Part shown: positions 1 to 9,772 of the stretch, one piece after another | Layout: the number at the start of each line of letters is the position of its first letter | Position numbering within the stretch: position 1 is the stretch's first letter | From: Reyranella sp. | GTDB taxonomy: Bacteria; Pseudomonadota; Alphaproteobacteria; Reyranellales; Reyranellaceae | Assembly (NCBI RefSeq): GCF_004297405.1 | Contig: NZ_SCVC01000030.1 | Location: 248,001-312,000 of the forward strand | Reading direction: 5' to 3' | Length of the DNA stretch: 64,000 nucleotides | Translations under genes and position numbers: made by a program | The notes under the pieces: model-generated | The model's database searches: none | What the model was told of the DNA's origin: nothing | Seen by the model: only the letters and a program-made list of their open reading frames with translations

Positions 1-215
1 AACTCTGCGCCGGCCCGCAGCAGGACGGCGTGACACCCGTGCCGGTACCCAAGGTCTCGATGGCCGCGCGCGGCCTGCAGGACGAACGTGAGAGCTGGTT
101 CCCACTGGCCTTGCTGCTCGACTGGGCCAAGACCCGCCCTCGTGATGGCGTGAAGCGCACAGGGCCGGAGTGGGTTCAGCGGTTCTTGAAGAGGATCAGC
201 TCGCGACCGGGGTGA
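1..215 (+). CDS. C-terminal end of an unrecognised protein (5' truncated)
   Basis: An open frame enters from the left edge (first whole codon at base 3) and stops at 213-215. About 71 residues are visible. They contain a short hydrophobic helix-like stretch (WFPLALLLDWAK) and end in a basic tail (RFLKRISSRPG). A GTG at 30 could start a 61-residue protein, but the frame is open to the edge without a ribosome binding site at 30, so a truncated longer gene is more likely. I recognise no family. A repeat begins directly after the stop. Confidence 0.4.
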   Translation, partial: LCAGPQQDGVTPVPVPKVSMAARGLQDERESWFPLALLLDWAKTRPRDGVKRTGPEWVQRFLKRISSRPG

Positions 216-223
216 GCCTCTCC

Positions 224-312
224 TGTCATCCTGAGCGAAGCGAAGGATCTCATGCCGGTCGCCCCACTGATGGCAGGTGGCGATGAGATCCTTCGCTTCG
301 CTCAGGATGACA
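224..312. repeat. Perfect 30-bp inverted repeat (REP-like element)
   Basis: Bases 224-253 and 283-312 are exact reverse complements, separated by 29 bases. The core reads CCTTCGCTTCGCTCAGGATG. The right arm recurs identically at 17167-17196 and in a degraded form near 35777-35812. It fills part of the 288-base gene-free stretch before recA; the other visible structure in that gap is the hairpin at 388-428. No coding signal is seen. Confidence 0.85.
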
Positions 313-387
313 TGAAGGTGTGTAGCACCGGCGGTATTTGTTCTGCGCTGAGCGAGCTCTCGCGCCTATGAAGGCGCTGCCGCTCGC

Positions 388-428
388 CCGCCCTTTTCTT
401 TTGCGCTTTGCGCAAAAGAAAAGGGCGG
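388..428. repeat. Perfect 19-bp palindromic hairpin downstream of recA
   Basis: A 19-bp stem with a three-base TTT loop; the arms contain CCCTTTTCTTTTGCGC and its complement. It lies about 75 bases beyond the recA stop. It could end recA transcription or be a dispersed palindrome, but no T-run follows the stem on the recA strand. No second copy was noticed in this window. Confidence 0.6.
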
Positions 429-503
429 CGCCGCGCGTGGGGTGCGGCACCGCCCGGTAAGGAACCCGGAGACAGGGGATACGGGCTCCTCTATTGGCCG
501 CCT

Positions 504-1574
<1,071 letters not shown>

Positions 1575-1739
1575 TGGCTTTCTCCTTCTTCCCACGCCCC
1601 TGTCAGGAGCAGCAATGCGGATAAGTCCGCCGCCCCGCTGCGCTTCGGACGGCGCCTCGGAGGACGCCAATGTACGCCTTTTGTTCCAGTCAGCAATGGA
1701 ACAATTAACCCGCTGAAAGAACTAATGTTCTTGACACAA

Positions 1740-1754
1740 GTTCTAGTTCCGTTC
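1740..1754 (-). promoter_or_regulatory. LexA (SOS) box of the alphaproteobacterial type
   Basis: GTTC-N7-GTTC (equivalently GAAC-N7-GAAC on the recA strand) spans 1740-1754, the direct-repeat operator known for LexA in many alphaproteobacteria. Extra GTTC/GAAC half sites sit at 1719-1730 and 1746-1749, so the exact register is uncertain. It lies upstream of recA, implying a 5' leader of roughly 100-165 bases. Confidence 0.6.
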
Positions 1755-1821
1755 CCCGCGGATTATCCCACCAAGGGGATGAACTGAGCTAGGGGCTAAG
1801 CACCTGCCAGCTCCTGCTCCT

Positions 1822-2607
1822 TCATGCCGATACGCTGGCGCGTGCCTCGTCGCATTCCGCGCAGCCCGCCTCGGCGCCGTGCAGGAACAGCAGCGGCTCG
1901 TCGCGCAGCGCATCGACGGCGAGGCGCACGATGTCCCGCGACCGTGCGAGGCGTGCGATGCCGTGACCGACCGGGCCTTCGGCCTGCAGCCCCCTCGCCC
2001 GCAGCCAATCGTCGGCGAGGGCGAATCGCTGGCAGCAATGATCGTTCTCGCGATAGTCGATGCGCACTGGCCGGCCGTCTTCCCCACGTCCGGTGAAGTG
2101 CTTGGGCACGCCATAAGGAACAGGCGTCAGCAGCTCCGCGACATGCAGCGACGTATCGGCATCGTGGCCGACGCCCAGCAGCAGCACCTGGCCGTCGTGA
2201 TCGCGCACACGGCCGACGGGGCTGTCGGGCGTGTGCGGCGGCAGCGGCAGTGCCGTCTTCACGATCGCCTCGGCCTTCGGGCCCGCGGCGGCGCAGGCGA
2301 AGGCATGATCGGAACGCAACGTGCCGGGCTGGCGCCAGAACAGATCGGCGGTGACGCCGAGATCGGGCGAGGCGGGCGTCGTCGCGGGATCGAAGGGCGT
2401 TGCATCATCGCCGGTCCACGACGGCATCACGAGCGTGCCCTCCGGTCCCAAGGCCGTGCGCAACGCCGCGATCAACCCCAACGGGCCACCTTTGATCGGG
2501 CGCAGGGCGCGAAACGACGTATGCACGAGCAGCACGCCGCCCGCCTCGACGCCAAGCGCCCGAAGTTGATCCACGACTTCGCTCTCTCGAAATTCATGCT
2601 GCAACAT
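1822..2607 (-). CDS. AAC(3)-family N-acetyltransferase
   Basis: This belongs to the aminoglycoside 3-N-acetyltransferase (antibiotic_NAT, YokD-like) fold, which uses acetyl-CoA. Visible signatures are the N-terminal LLVHTSFRAL, then GTLVMPSWTG, then SDHAFACAAAGP, then SPVGRVRDHDG followed by VLLLGVGHDADTSLHVAE, in family order. Length (261 aa) is typical. ATG 2607 was chosen because GGAG lies about 10 bases upstream; in-frame starts at 2634 and 2646 are less supported. It stands alone between recA and a divergent GST gene. Chromosomal homologues often act on unknown substrates, so resistance cannot be concluded. Confidence 0.85.
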   Translation of the reverse strand: MLQHEFRESEVVDQLRALGVEAGGVLLVHTSFRALRPIKGGPLGLIAALRTALGPEGTLVMPSWTGDDATPFDPATTPASPDLGVTADLFWRQPGTLRSDHAFACAAAGPKAEAIVKTALPLPPHTPDSPVGRVRDHDGQVLLLGVGHDADTSLHVAELLTPVPYGVPKHFTGRGEDGRPVRIDYRENDHCCQRFALADDWLRARGLQAEGPVGHGIARLARSRDIVRLAVDALRDEPLLFLHGAEAGCAECDEARASVSA

Positions 2608-2715
2608 CCGCCGGCCACTCCTGCTGAGTGCCATACATAGGCGCAATTACCTCGCAGGCAATTGCCAGTACTTTCCGGCATTCCCAGCTTGCATCGACTA
2701 ACGACGAGGTGACGC

Positions 2716-3534
2716 GTGACGACACTGCGATTGCACCACAGCATCTTCTCCGCCTCCTCGCAGAAGGTGCGGCTGGCGCTGGTCGAGAAGGGCCTCGCCC
2801 ATGAGAGCGTCACGGTCGATCTGCAGGCCGGCGAGCAGCACACGCCCGCCTATCGCGCCCTCAATCCGCGCGGCGTCGTGCCGACCTTGATCCACGATGG
2901 CGCAGTGCTGATCGAAAGTGCGGCTATCCTCGAATATCTCGACGACGTCTTTCCCGAACCGGCGCTGCGGCCGCGCGATCCGGTGGCGCGCCAGCGCATG
3001 CGGGCCTGGGTGCGTCGCCTTGACGACGTGCATCATCCCGCCAACGGCATGATGCACTACGCCATCCTTGGCCGACCTGCGTTGCAGGCGCTGCCGCCGG
3101 AACGGCTGGAGGCGATGCTGCAGGCCATGCCCAACCGGCGCGACCGGGCACTGCGCGCGGCGGCGGCACGACAGGGCGTCGAGGCGCCGGAGTTCGCCGA
3201 CGCGGTGAGGACGCAGGAGGAAATGCTCGACGCGCTCGACGCGAGTCTAGCAGCGGGCCAGCCGTTCCTGATCGGCGATGAGGTCAGCCACGCCGATCTG
3301 GTGGCGCTCCCCTACGTTGCGCGCCTGGAGCAAATGGCGTTGCTGGCGTTGATCGACGATGCCGACCGCGCCTCTCTCGTTGGCTGGTACCAGCGCATGA
3401 AGGCCCGGCCCTCATGGCGGGAGACTATCGGCGCCCTTCGCCCACAGGTGATCCAGCACTGGCAGTCGCTCGGCCGGCAGGCGTGGCCGCAGATCGCGCA
3501 GCAACTGCGGCGACAACCGGCCGAGTGCAATTGA
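2716..3534 (+). CDS. Glutathione S-transferase family protein
   Basis: The 272-residue protein has an N-terminal thioredoxin-like GST domain. Residues 1-80 hold the FSASSQKVRLALVEKG start, the cis-proline segment GVVPTLIHDG and the glutathione-contacting LIESAAILEYLDD. A helical C-terminal domain follows, with the DEVSHADLVALPYVARLE segment typical of GST C-domains. The GTG start at 2716 has GAGGTGA just upstream. It would conjugate or otherwise use glutathione on an unknown substrate in the cytosol. It is divergent from the acetyltransferase gene and convergent with the CoA-transferase gene. Confidence 0.9.
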   Translation: MTTLRLHHSIFSASSQKVRLALVEKGLAHESVTVDLQAGEQHTPAYRALNPRGVVPTLIHDGAVLIESAAILEYLDDVFPEPALRPRDPVARQRMRAWVRRLDDVHHPANGMMHYAILGRPALQALPPERLEAMLQAMPNRRDRALRAAAARQGVEAPEFADAVRTQEEMLDALDASLAAGQPFLIGDEVSHADLVALPYVARLEQMALLALIDDADRASLVGWYQRMKARPSWRETIGALRPQVIQHWQSLGRQAWPQIAQQLRRQPAECN

Positions 3535-3549
3535 TTGCACAGCCGAGAG

Positions 3550-4743
3550 TTAGGCCGGTCCCAGCATCCCTGCCGTCTTGAGCTTGCCGATACCGGCCGC
3601 GTCGTAGCCCAGCGCTGCCAGCACCTCGTCATTGTGTTGGCCGATCTCCGGCGGATCGCTGACAAGCGGCGGACGCCAGCCCATCATCTGGAACGGCAGC
3701 AGCGGCAGGCGGGTCTGCACGCCGCCCGGCAGGGTCGTCGGCGCCAGCGAGCCGTTGGCCAGCAGGTGCGGATGGTCGAACAGCTCCTGCGGCCGAGCCA
3801 CGGGCGCGAAGGAGATGTCGGCGTCGAGGCAGAGCTGTTCGAGCGCCGCCCGATCGTGGCGCTTGAAGACCTCGGCCACCGCTGGGACAAGCCAGGGCCG
3901 GGCCTCGATGCGCTGGTTGTTGGTAGCGAGCCGGAGATCGGCCGCCAGCTCCTGCTGGCCGAAGATCTCGCAGAAGCGCTTCCACTGGCTGTCGCTGGTG
4001 ATGCCGATGAAGACCTGCTGGCCGTCGGCGGTGTTGAAGATCTCGTAGACCGCCCACGAGCTTACGCGCTCGGGCATCGGCGGAGGTGCGGCGCCGCCGT
4101 TCATCGCCGTGATGGCGAGATGCTGGCCCATCAGGAACACCACCGATTCGAACAGCGCGCTTTCGACCAGCCCGCCCTTGCCCGTGCGCTCGCGCTGCTT
4201 CAGCGCCAGCACCGTGCCGAAGGCGCCGAAGATGCCGCCCATGATGTCGACCACCGAGGTGCCGGCACGCAGCGGCCGGCCGCTGGGCCCGGTCATGTAG
4301 GCGAGCCCGCCCATCATCTGCACGACTTCGTCGAGCGCCGGCCGCTTCTCGTAGGGTCCGGGCAGAAAGCCCTTCAGCGAACAGTAGACGAGACGCGGGT
4401 TTATCTTCTCGAGATGTGCCGGCCCCAGCTTGCGCTTGGCCATCGAGCCCGGCGCGAAGTTCTCGATCAGCACGTCGGCCGATTCCAGCAGCTTGGTGAG
4501 GACCGCCCTGCCTTCGGCTGCATCCGAGTCGAGCGCGAGGCTCTTCTTGTTGCGGTTGAAGTAGCCGAAGAAGCCGGCGCCGAAACCGCACAGCTTGCGT
4601 GTGCGATCGCCGTCCACCGGTTCGACCTTGATCACCTCGGCGCCGAGATCGGCCAGGATCATGCCGCAGGACGGCCCGAGAATGGTGTGCGTGAGTTCGA
4701 CGACGCGAACGCCCTTGAGAGGCGGAGTCATGGTGGAGGTCAT
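3550..4743 (-). CDS. CaiB/BaiF family (class III) CoA-transferase
   Basis: Class III CoA-transferases move CoA between carboxylic acids through a mixed-anhydride mechanism with a catalytic aspartate. The family start GVRVVELTHTILGPSCGMIL, the segment DLGAEVIKVEP and NRNKKSLALD are all present, and the 397-aa length is normal. GAGGGAC precedes the ATG at 4743. The carboxylate substrate cannot be read from the sequence, and no dedicated partner gene is adjacent. It ends convergently with the GST gene, 15 bases away. Confidence 0.92.
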   Translation of the reverse strand: MTSTMTPPLKGVRVVELTHTILGPSCGMILADLGAEVIKVEPVDGDRTRKLCGFGAGFFGYFNRNKKSLALDSDAAEGRAVLTKLLESADVLIENFAPGSMAKRKLGPAHLEKINPRLVYCSLKGFLPGPYEKRPALDEVVQMMGGLAYMTGPSGRPLRAGTSVVDIMGGIFGAFGTVLALKQRERTGKGGLVESALFESVVFLMGQHLAITAMNGGAAPPPMPERVSSWAVYEIFNTADGQQVFIGITSDSQWKRFCEIFGQQELAADLRLATNNQRIEARPWLVPAVAEVFKRHDRAALEQLCLDADISFAPVARPQELFDHPHLLANGSLAPTTLPGGVQTRLPLLPFQMMGWRPPLVSDPPEIGQHNDEVLAALGYDAAGIGKLKTAGMLGPA

Positions 4744-4801
4744 GTCCCTCTTTACCTCACGGTGGGCAGGCTTGCAGCCTTACTGTCGTCTTGGCAGAAC
4801 T

Positions 4802-4820
4802 GTATATTATGGTAATATAC
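4802..4820. promoter_or_regulatory. Perfect AT-rich palindrome: likely operator of the toxin-antitoxin pair
   Basis: GTATATTA-TGG-TAATATAC is an exact inverted repeat that ends four bases before the GTG of the BrnT-like gene. A plausible promoter is TTGGCA (4791-4796), 16 bases, TAATAT (4813-4818), so the palindrome covers the -10 element. Ribbon-helix-helix antitoxins usually bind such palindromes to repress their own operon, hence the operator reading. Confidence 0.7.
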
Positions 4821-4824
4821 GCTC

Positions 4825-5127
4825 GTGATTGATTTCGACGGGATCGAAGGCTTCAACTGGGATGAGGGCAACGCCCGGAAAAGCGTCGAGAAGCACGGCG
4901 TCAGCCAAGCGGAGGCTGAGCAGATCTTCTTCAACGATCCGCTGCTCGTCGTCGCGGACGTTGGCCACAGCACCCACGAGACGAGGCTACATGCCTTAGG
5001 CCGTACGGATGCGGACCGACTGCTTCATGTCACGTTCACGCTGTGTGGCGACGGCCGGTTCATCCGGGTGATCTCGGCAAGGACAATGCATCGCAAGGAG
5101 CGGAGTCGCTATGAGCAGGAAACCTAG
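4825..5127 (+). CDS. BrnT-like toxin (DUF497 family)
   Basis: The 100-residue protein matches the BrnT/DUF497 pattern: FNWDEGNARKSVEKHGVSQ near the N-terminus, an EAEQIFFNDP segment, a central ETRLHALGRTDADRLLHVTFT strand region, and RFIRVISARTMHRKERSRYE at the end. BrnT toxins have an RNase-like fold and inhibit translation. The GTG start follows the palindrome at 4802-4820. The antitoxin gene overlaps its 3' end by 17 bases, the usual toxin-first order for this family. Confidence 0.88.
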   Translation: MIDFDGIEGFNWDEGNARKSVEKHGVSQAEAEQIFFNDPLLVVADVGHSTHETRLHALGRTDADRLLHVTFTLCGDGRFIRVISARTMHRKERSRYEQET

Positions 5128-5383
5128 GAACGTTCCGAAGTTCCGTAACGAAGCCGAGGAGCGGCGCTTCTGGGAAACCCACGACTCCACGGGGCTCGTC
5201 GACTGGAGCAAGGCGGAGCGCGTTCGCCTGCCCAACCTCAAGCCGTCGACGACGTCGATTTCCCTCCGGCTGCCGGTGACGCTGCTCGAGCGCATCAAGA
5301 TCGCCGCCAACAAGCGAGACGTGCCCTACCAATCCTTGATCAAGACCTGGTTGGCCGAGAGGACAGAGAAAGCAGATCGATAA
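5111..5383 (+). CDS. BrnA/CopG-like antitoxin (ribbon-helix-helix)
   Basis: A 90-residue partner of the upstream toxin. The C-terminal half (TSISLRLPVTLLERIKIAAN then KRDVPYQSLIKTWLAE) is a clear ribbon-helix-helix DNA-binding module: beta strand, helix A, turn, helix B. The N-terminal part (EERRFWETHDSTGLVDWS) resembles the toxin-binding region of BrnA-like/CopG antitoxins. It probably neutralises the toxin and, with it, represses the shared promoter through the palindrome at 4802-4820. Confidence 0.88.
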   Translation: MSRKPRNVPKFRNEAEERRFWETHDSTGLVDWSKAERVRLPNLKPSTTSISLRLPVTLLERIKIAANKRDVPYQSLIKTWLAERTEKADR

Positions 5384-5414
5384 CGCCGCCCCTGTCGGGT
5401 GTGCACAACGCCGG

Positions 5415-6053
5415 TTAGGCGAACCAGCTCTCTATGTCTTTGGTGAGGGGCAGGCCGGCGGTTTCGGCGAGCACGCGGTGGGACATGCCGGCGCCGACCA
5501 TGAACGCCTCCTGGTGCGGCAGCGCGTTGGCCTTGAGCATCGTCCGGATCGCGGGACCGTCATGGCCCCAGCCGATCGCTTCGACCTTGCCGTCGAAGGC
5601 GCGGTTGAGGGTCGCCAGGAAGTCGGCGCGCTCCGTTTCGCTGAGCGCGGGAACGGCGTCGATGTCACCCAGGATGAAAAGACGGCCGCGGAACTTCGCG
5701 ACGAGGTCGGCCACCGAGTTGCGCGGCTCGATGATGATCTCGCGATTGGGTCCGCGGCGGACGCGCGCGGCCAGCGACAGCGGCATCACGGCGGCGCTCA
5801 TGTGGGCGCCCGAATCCATGATGACCGAGGCCAGTTCCTTGTAGGTGATGCCCAGCCGCTCCGCCCGCTTCAGCCGCATCATCGCGACCTCGGGCTTGGG
5901 GGTTTTCCACACCTTGGCCGAGGCCCGGCGCCACACCCAGGCTTCCCAGGACATGTCGAAGGTCGGGCCATTGTTGTGGCCGATGCCCGGACGGCGCAGC
6001 AAAGCCTCGACATTGGCATGTCGGACACTTAGACGGTCGAAACGATCACCCAT
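5415..6053 (-). CDS. Hypothetical protein
   Basis: This 212-residue soluble protein is not recognised. Near the N-terminus it carries GIGHNNGP, a short motif seen in many unrelated alphaproteobacterial hypothetical proteins, then a basic helical region (MMRLKRAERLGITYKELAS) and a beta/alpha C-terminal half. No signal peptide or membrane segment is visible. It is divergent from the flavoprotein gene, leaving about 60 bases for both promoters. Confidence 0.7.
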   Translation of the reverse strand: MGDRFDRLSVRHANVEALLRRPGIGHNNGPTFDMSWEAWVWRRASAKVWKTPKPEVAMMRLKRAERLGITYKELASVIMDSGAHMSAAVMPLSLAARVRRGPNREIIIEPRNSVADLVAKFRGRLFILGDIDAVPALSETERADFLATLNRAFDGKVEAIGWGHDGPAIRTMLKANALPHQEAFMVGAGMSHRVLAETAGLPLTKDIESWFA

Positions 6054-6113
6054 GGCCCTATTTTAGCGCTATTTTGGCGTTCCCGGGTTCGTGAGATGCA
6101 AAAGGAGTGCCAA

Positions 6114-7604
6114 GTGGACGATTTCCAGGTCGATGTGTTGGTGGTCGGTGCTGGCAATGCGGCGGCCTGTGCGGCCCTGGCGGCGCGCGAGACGGGCGCG
6201 TCCGTGGCGATGCTCGAAGCAGCCCCCGAGGAAGAGCGTGGCGGCAACAGCACCTATACGGCCGGCGCCATGCGCGTGGTCTTCCACGGCGTCGACGACC
6301 TGGTCCAGCTCTACGACCTCACCGAAGATGAGAAGCGCGATGTCGATTTCGGCAGCTACAGCGCCGACGAGTATCTCGACGACATGGGCCGCGTGACCAA
6401 CTACCGCTGCGACCCGGAACTGACCGATATCCTGATCAACCGCTCCTTCGAGACCATGAAGTGGATGCGCTCGAAGGGCGTGCGCTTCCAGCCGAGCTAC
6501 GGCCGTCAGGCCTTCAAGGTGAACGGCAAGTACAAGTTCTGGGGCGGGCTGGCGGTCGAAGCCTGGGGCGGCGGTCCGGGTCTGGTCGATCTCGAGCACA
6601 AGGCTGCCGTCAAAGCAGGCATCCCCATCCACTACGAGACGGCGGCGGTGTCGCTGATCGAAGAGGACGGCGTGGTGCGCGGCGTGATCGCTCGCCACAA
6701 GGGACGTCGCGTGAAGATCGGCGCCAAGGCCGTCGTGCTGGCGTGCGGCGGCTTCGAGAGCAATGCCGAGATGCGCACGCGCTATCTCGGCCCGACCTGG
6801 GATCTCGCCAAGGTCCGCGGCACGCGCTTCAACACCGGCGCCGGCATCAACATGGCGCTGGCGATCGGCGCCAAGCCGCACGGCAACTGGTCGGGCGGCC
6901 ATGCCGTCGGCTGGGACATGAACGCGCCGGAGTTCGGCGACCTCGATGTCGGCGACAACTTCCAGAAGCACTCCTACCCGCTCGGCATCATGGTCAACGC
7001 CAATGGCGTGCGCTTCGTCGACGAAGGCGCGGACTTCCGCAACTACACCTACGCCAAGTACGGCGCGGTGATCCTGTCGCAACCGCAGCAGTTTGCCTGG
7101 CAGATCTTCGACGCCAAGGTGCTCGACAAGCTGCGCGACGAATACCGCATCAAGCGCGTGACCAAGGTGCGCGCCGACACGATCGAGGAACTGGCGACCA
7201 AGCTCGAAGGCGTCGACCCGCAGGCGTTCCTGAAGACCATCAAGGAATGGAACGCCGCCGTGATGACCGAGGTGCCGTTCAACCCGGCGATCAAGGACGG
7301 CCGCAGCACCCGAGGGCTCGCCGTGCCGAAGAGCCACTGGGCCAACACGATCGACCAGGCGCCGTTCGAGGCCTATGCCGTGACCTGCGGCCTCACCTTC
7401 ACCTTCGGCGGGCTCAAGATCACCACCGAGGGCGAGGTCGAGAGCACCGATGGCCATACCATCCCCGGCCTGTTCGCCGCGGGTGAGCTGGTGGGCGGGC
7501 TTTTCTACCACAACTATCCCGGCGGCACGGGCCTGGTGTCGGGCGCCGTCCTCGGCAAGCTGGCGGGCGATGGCGCGGGGCGCTACGTTTCCGGCAAGAA
7601 CTGA
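6114..7604 (+). CDS. tcuA: FAD-dependent oxidoreductase, tricarballylate dehydrogenase (TcuA)-like
   Basis: It belongs to the fumarate reductase/succinate dehydrogenase flavoprotein group. Visible are the dinucleotide-binding start VDVLVVGAGNAAACAALAAR, the substrate-side motif RGGNST also seen in TcuA, VVLACGGFE in mid-protein, and the C-terminal GLFAAGELVGGLFYHNYPGG with GTGLVSGAVLG. The GTG at 6114 has AAAAGGAG seven bases upstream, which decides the start over an ATG at 6096. The next gene, 17 bases on, is a TctC-type binding protein, so the pair may oxidise and import a di- or tricarboxylate. Tricarballylate as the true substrate is only a family guess. Confidence 0.82.
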   Translation: MDDFQVDVLVVGAGNAAACAALAARETGASVAMLEAAPEEERGGNSTYTAGAMRVVFHGVDDLVQLYDLTEDEKRDVDFGSYSADEYLDDMGRVTNYRCDPELTDILINRSFETMKWMRSKGVRFQPSYGRQAFKVNGKYKFWGGLAVEAWGGGPGLVDLEHKAAVKAGIPIHYETAAVSLIEEDGVVRGVIARHKGRRVKIGAKAVVLACGGFESNAEMRTRYLGPTWDLAKVRGTRFNTGAGINMALAIGAKPHGNWSGGHAVGWDMNAPEFGDLDVGDNFQKHSYPLGIMVNANGVRFVDEGADFRNYTYAKYGAVILSQPQQFAWQIFDAKVLDKLRDEYRIKRVTKVRADTIEELATKLEGVDPQAFLKTIKEWNAAVMTEVPFNPAIKDGRSTRGLAVPKSHWANTIDQAPFEAYAVTCGLTFTFGGLKITTEGEVESTDGHTIPGLFAAGELVGGLFYHNYPGGTGLVSGAVLGKLAGDGAGRYVSGKN

Positions 7605-7621
7605 GAAAAGTGGAGGAAACG

Positions 7622-8599
7622 ATGACCACCCTGTCCCGGCGTTCCGCCCTGGCTCTCGGCAGCGGTGCGCTCTTCGTACCCTCTGCTCTTCGCGCGCAAG
7701 CGACATGGCCGACGCAGCCGCTCTCCTTCGTCGTGGGCTATGCAGCCGGAGGTGGTGCCGACATCGTGGCCCGCGAGCTGGCGCATCTCATGACGCCGTT
7801 GCTTGGCCAGCAGGTGATCGTCGAGAACAAGGGTGGCGCGGCGGGCGCCATCGGCGCGCGCTTCGTGTCCAACGCCAAGCCCGACGGCTACACGATCTTC
7901 TACGCCGTCGGCACCAACGTCGTGACCAATCCGCATGTGCTCAAGAGCTCGATCGACACGCTGAAGGGGCTGGTGCCGATCATCCAGACCACCGACTACC
8001 AGTACGTGCTGGCGGTCAATCCCAACGTGCCAGCCAACAACGTCAAGGAGCTGATCGCGCTCGCCAAGAAGGAGCCGGGCAAGCTCACCTACTCGTCGTC
8101 GGGCGTCGGCGGCAACAACCACCTGGCGGGCGCGCTGTTCGCCGAAGCGGCCGGCATCCAAATCACACACGCGCCCTACAAGGGCACCGGCCCGGCGCTG
8201 ATGGACGTGATCTCGGGTGTCATCACCATGAACTTCTCCTCGCTGCCGCCAGCGGTCGGCCAGATCAAGTCCGGACGCCTCAAGGCGCTGGCCGTGACTG
8301 GCGAGAAGCGTGTCAGTTCCCTTCCCGACGTGCCGACGCTCAAGGAGCAAGGCGTCGATGTCGCGGTCACCGGCTGGCATGGCCTGTTCGCCCCGCCCAA
8401 GACGCCCGACGCCATTCTCGATCGCCTTCACAAGGAAACGACCGTGGCAATGAAAGAGGCGAAGTACACCGAGGCGCTGGCCAAGGATGGTCTGGAGCTG
8501 CCGCCGGCGCGCAGCCGCGCCGATTTCACCAAGTACGTCCACGACGAACACGCCTTCTGGGGTAAGAAGCTGAAGGCGCTGAACGTCCAGGCGGAGTAG
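7622..8599 (+). CDS. Tripartite tricarboxylate transporter substrate-binding protein (Bug/TctC family)
   Basis: A periplasmic solute receptor of the Bug family. The N-terminus has a twin-arginine/Sec-like leader (LSRRSALALGSGALFVPSAL then RAQ), followed by WPTQPLSFVVGYAAGGGADI, the family hallmark, and VENKGGAAGAIGA. ATG 7622 is preceded by GGAGG at ideal distance. No TctA or TctB membrane subunit is nearby, which is normal for orphan Bug proteins. Its partner is probably the upstream flavoprotein gene product, acting on an imported carboxylate. Confidence 0.93.
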   Translation: MTTLSRRSALALGSGALFVPSALRAQATWPTQPLSFVVGYAAGGGADIVARELAHLMTPLLGQQVIVENKGGAAGAIGARFVSNAKPDGYTIFYAVGTNVVTNPHVLKSSIDTLKGLVPIIQTTDYQYVLAVNPNVPANNVKELIALAKKEPGKLTYSSSGVGGNNHLAGALFAEAAGIQITHAPYKGTGPALMDVISGVITMNFSSLPPAVGQIKSGRLKALAVTGEKRVSSLPDVPTLKEQGVDVAVTGWHGLFAPPKTPDAILDRLHKETTVAMKEAKYTEALAKDGLELPPARSRADFTKYVHDEHAFWGKKLKALNVQAE

Positions 8600-8630
8600 C
8601 CGCAGCCGCTTGCGGCCGGCGTCATGGGCC

Positions 8631-9653
8631 TCAGAGGCGCATGACGATGCGGCCGTCGATCTTCGCCTGCTCCATGCGGTGGAAGATGTCGTTGATGGCG
8701 TCGAGCGGCTCCCATGAGAAGTGCGGCTTGACCTTGCCCTCACCGGCAAATTCCAGGCATTCGACCAGGTCCTGCCGGGTGCCGACGATCGAGCCGCGCA
8801 CCGTGATGCGGTTGAGCACGGTGTCGAAGATCGGCAGGGGGAAGTCGCCGGGAGGCAGCCCGACCAGCACCATCGTGCCGCGCCGGCGTAACATCGCCTG
8901 TGCCTGGGCGAAGGCCTTGGGCGACACGGCCGTCACCAGCACGCCATGCACGCCGCCCATCGCCTTGTGCAGCGCCGGACCGGGATCTTCCTCGCGGGCG
9001 TTGATCACCATGTCGGCGCCAAGCTTCGTGGCGAGTTCGAGTTTCTCGGGATGCACGTCGATCGCCGCACAGTGCAGGCCCATCGCCTTGGCGTACTGCA
9101 CTGCCATGTGCCCGAGCCCGCCGATACCGGAAACCGCCACCCACTCGCCGGGCCGCGCTTCCGTCTCCTTGAGTCCTTTGTAGACGGTGACGCCGGCGCA
9201 CAGGACCGGTGCAGCCGGCCCGAACCCGAGGCTTGCCGGGAGCTTTCCCACGTAGTCGGGGTCGGCGACCACGTAATCGGCGAAGCCGCCATTGACCGAA
9301 TAGCCGGTGTTCTGCTGCTCGTGGCAGAGCGTCTCCCAGCCGGTGCGGCAGTGCGGGCAATGCCCGCAAGCGGTGTAGAGCCAAGGCACGCCGATGCGGT
9401 CGCCTTCCTTGACGCCTTTCACGTCGCGTCCGACGGCAGCGACGAAGCCCACGCCCTCGTGCCCCGGAATAAAGGGCGGCGACGGCTTGACCGGCCAGTC
9501 GCCGTGCGCGGCGTGGAGGTCGGTGTGGCAGACGCCCGACGCTTCCACCTTCATGAGGATCTGGTTAGCGCCGACTTCGGGAACAGGAACTTCGCGGATG
9601 ACGAGCGGTGCCTTGAACGCTGTCACTACGGCGGCCTTCATCGTCTTTGCCAT
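8631..9653 (-). CDS. adhP: Zinc-dependent alcohol dehydrogenase (AdhP type)
   Basis: A 340-residue medium-chain dehydrogenase. Catalytic zinc ligands lie in GVCHTDLHAAHGDW and PGHEGVG, the structural zinc site is the four-cysteine segment CGHCPHCRTGWETLC, and the NAD site is GIGGLGHMAVQYA. It should interconvert primary alcohols and aldehydes in the cytosol with NAD. The ATG at 9653 follows GAGGAGGGCCCC; an in-frame extension to 9710 lacks a comparable site. It is convergent with the TctC-type gene. Confidence 0.93.
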   Translation of the reverse strand: MAKTMKAAVVTAFKAPLVIREVPVPEVGANQILMKVEASGVCHTDLHAAHGDWPVKPSPPFIPGHEGVGFVAAVGRDVKGVKEGDRIGVPWLYTACGHCPHCRTGWETLCHEQQNTGYSVNGGFADYVVADPDYVGKLPASLGFGPAAPVLCAGVTVYKGLKETEARPGEWVAVSGIGGLGHMAVQYAKAMGLHCAAIDVHPEKLELATKLGADMVINAREEDPGPALHKAMGGVHGVLVTAVSPKAFAQAQAMLRRRGTMVLVGLPPGDFPLPIFDTVLNRITVRGSIVGTRQDLVECLEFAGEGKVKPHFSWEPLDAINDIFHRMEQAKIDGRIVMRL

Positions 9654-9772
9654 GGGGCCCTCCTCGGATCGACCGTCTGGATCGACGACGAATAGTACCC
9701 GCAATGCCACGGCTTGGCGAAGTCCTGCGGTCCCACCGATGTTCCGGTGGGACCGCCGTCAGTTCCCGTTCT

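Noticed and set aside
224-312. A CRISPR array
   Set aside because: There are only two arms in inverted orientation and no regular spacers. No other stretch of the window showed regularly spaced direct repeats.
1822-2607. An antibiotic-resistance gene (aminoglycoside acetyltransferase)
   Set aside because: The fold is AAC(3)-like, but chromosomal homologues often have other substrates and nothing else here suggests a resistance locus. I report only the family.
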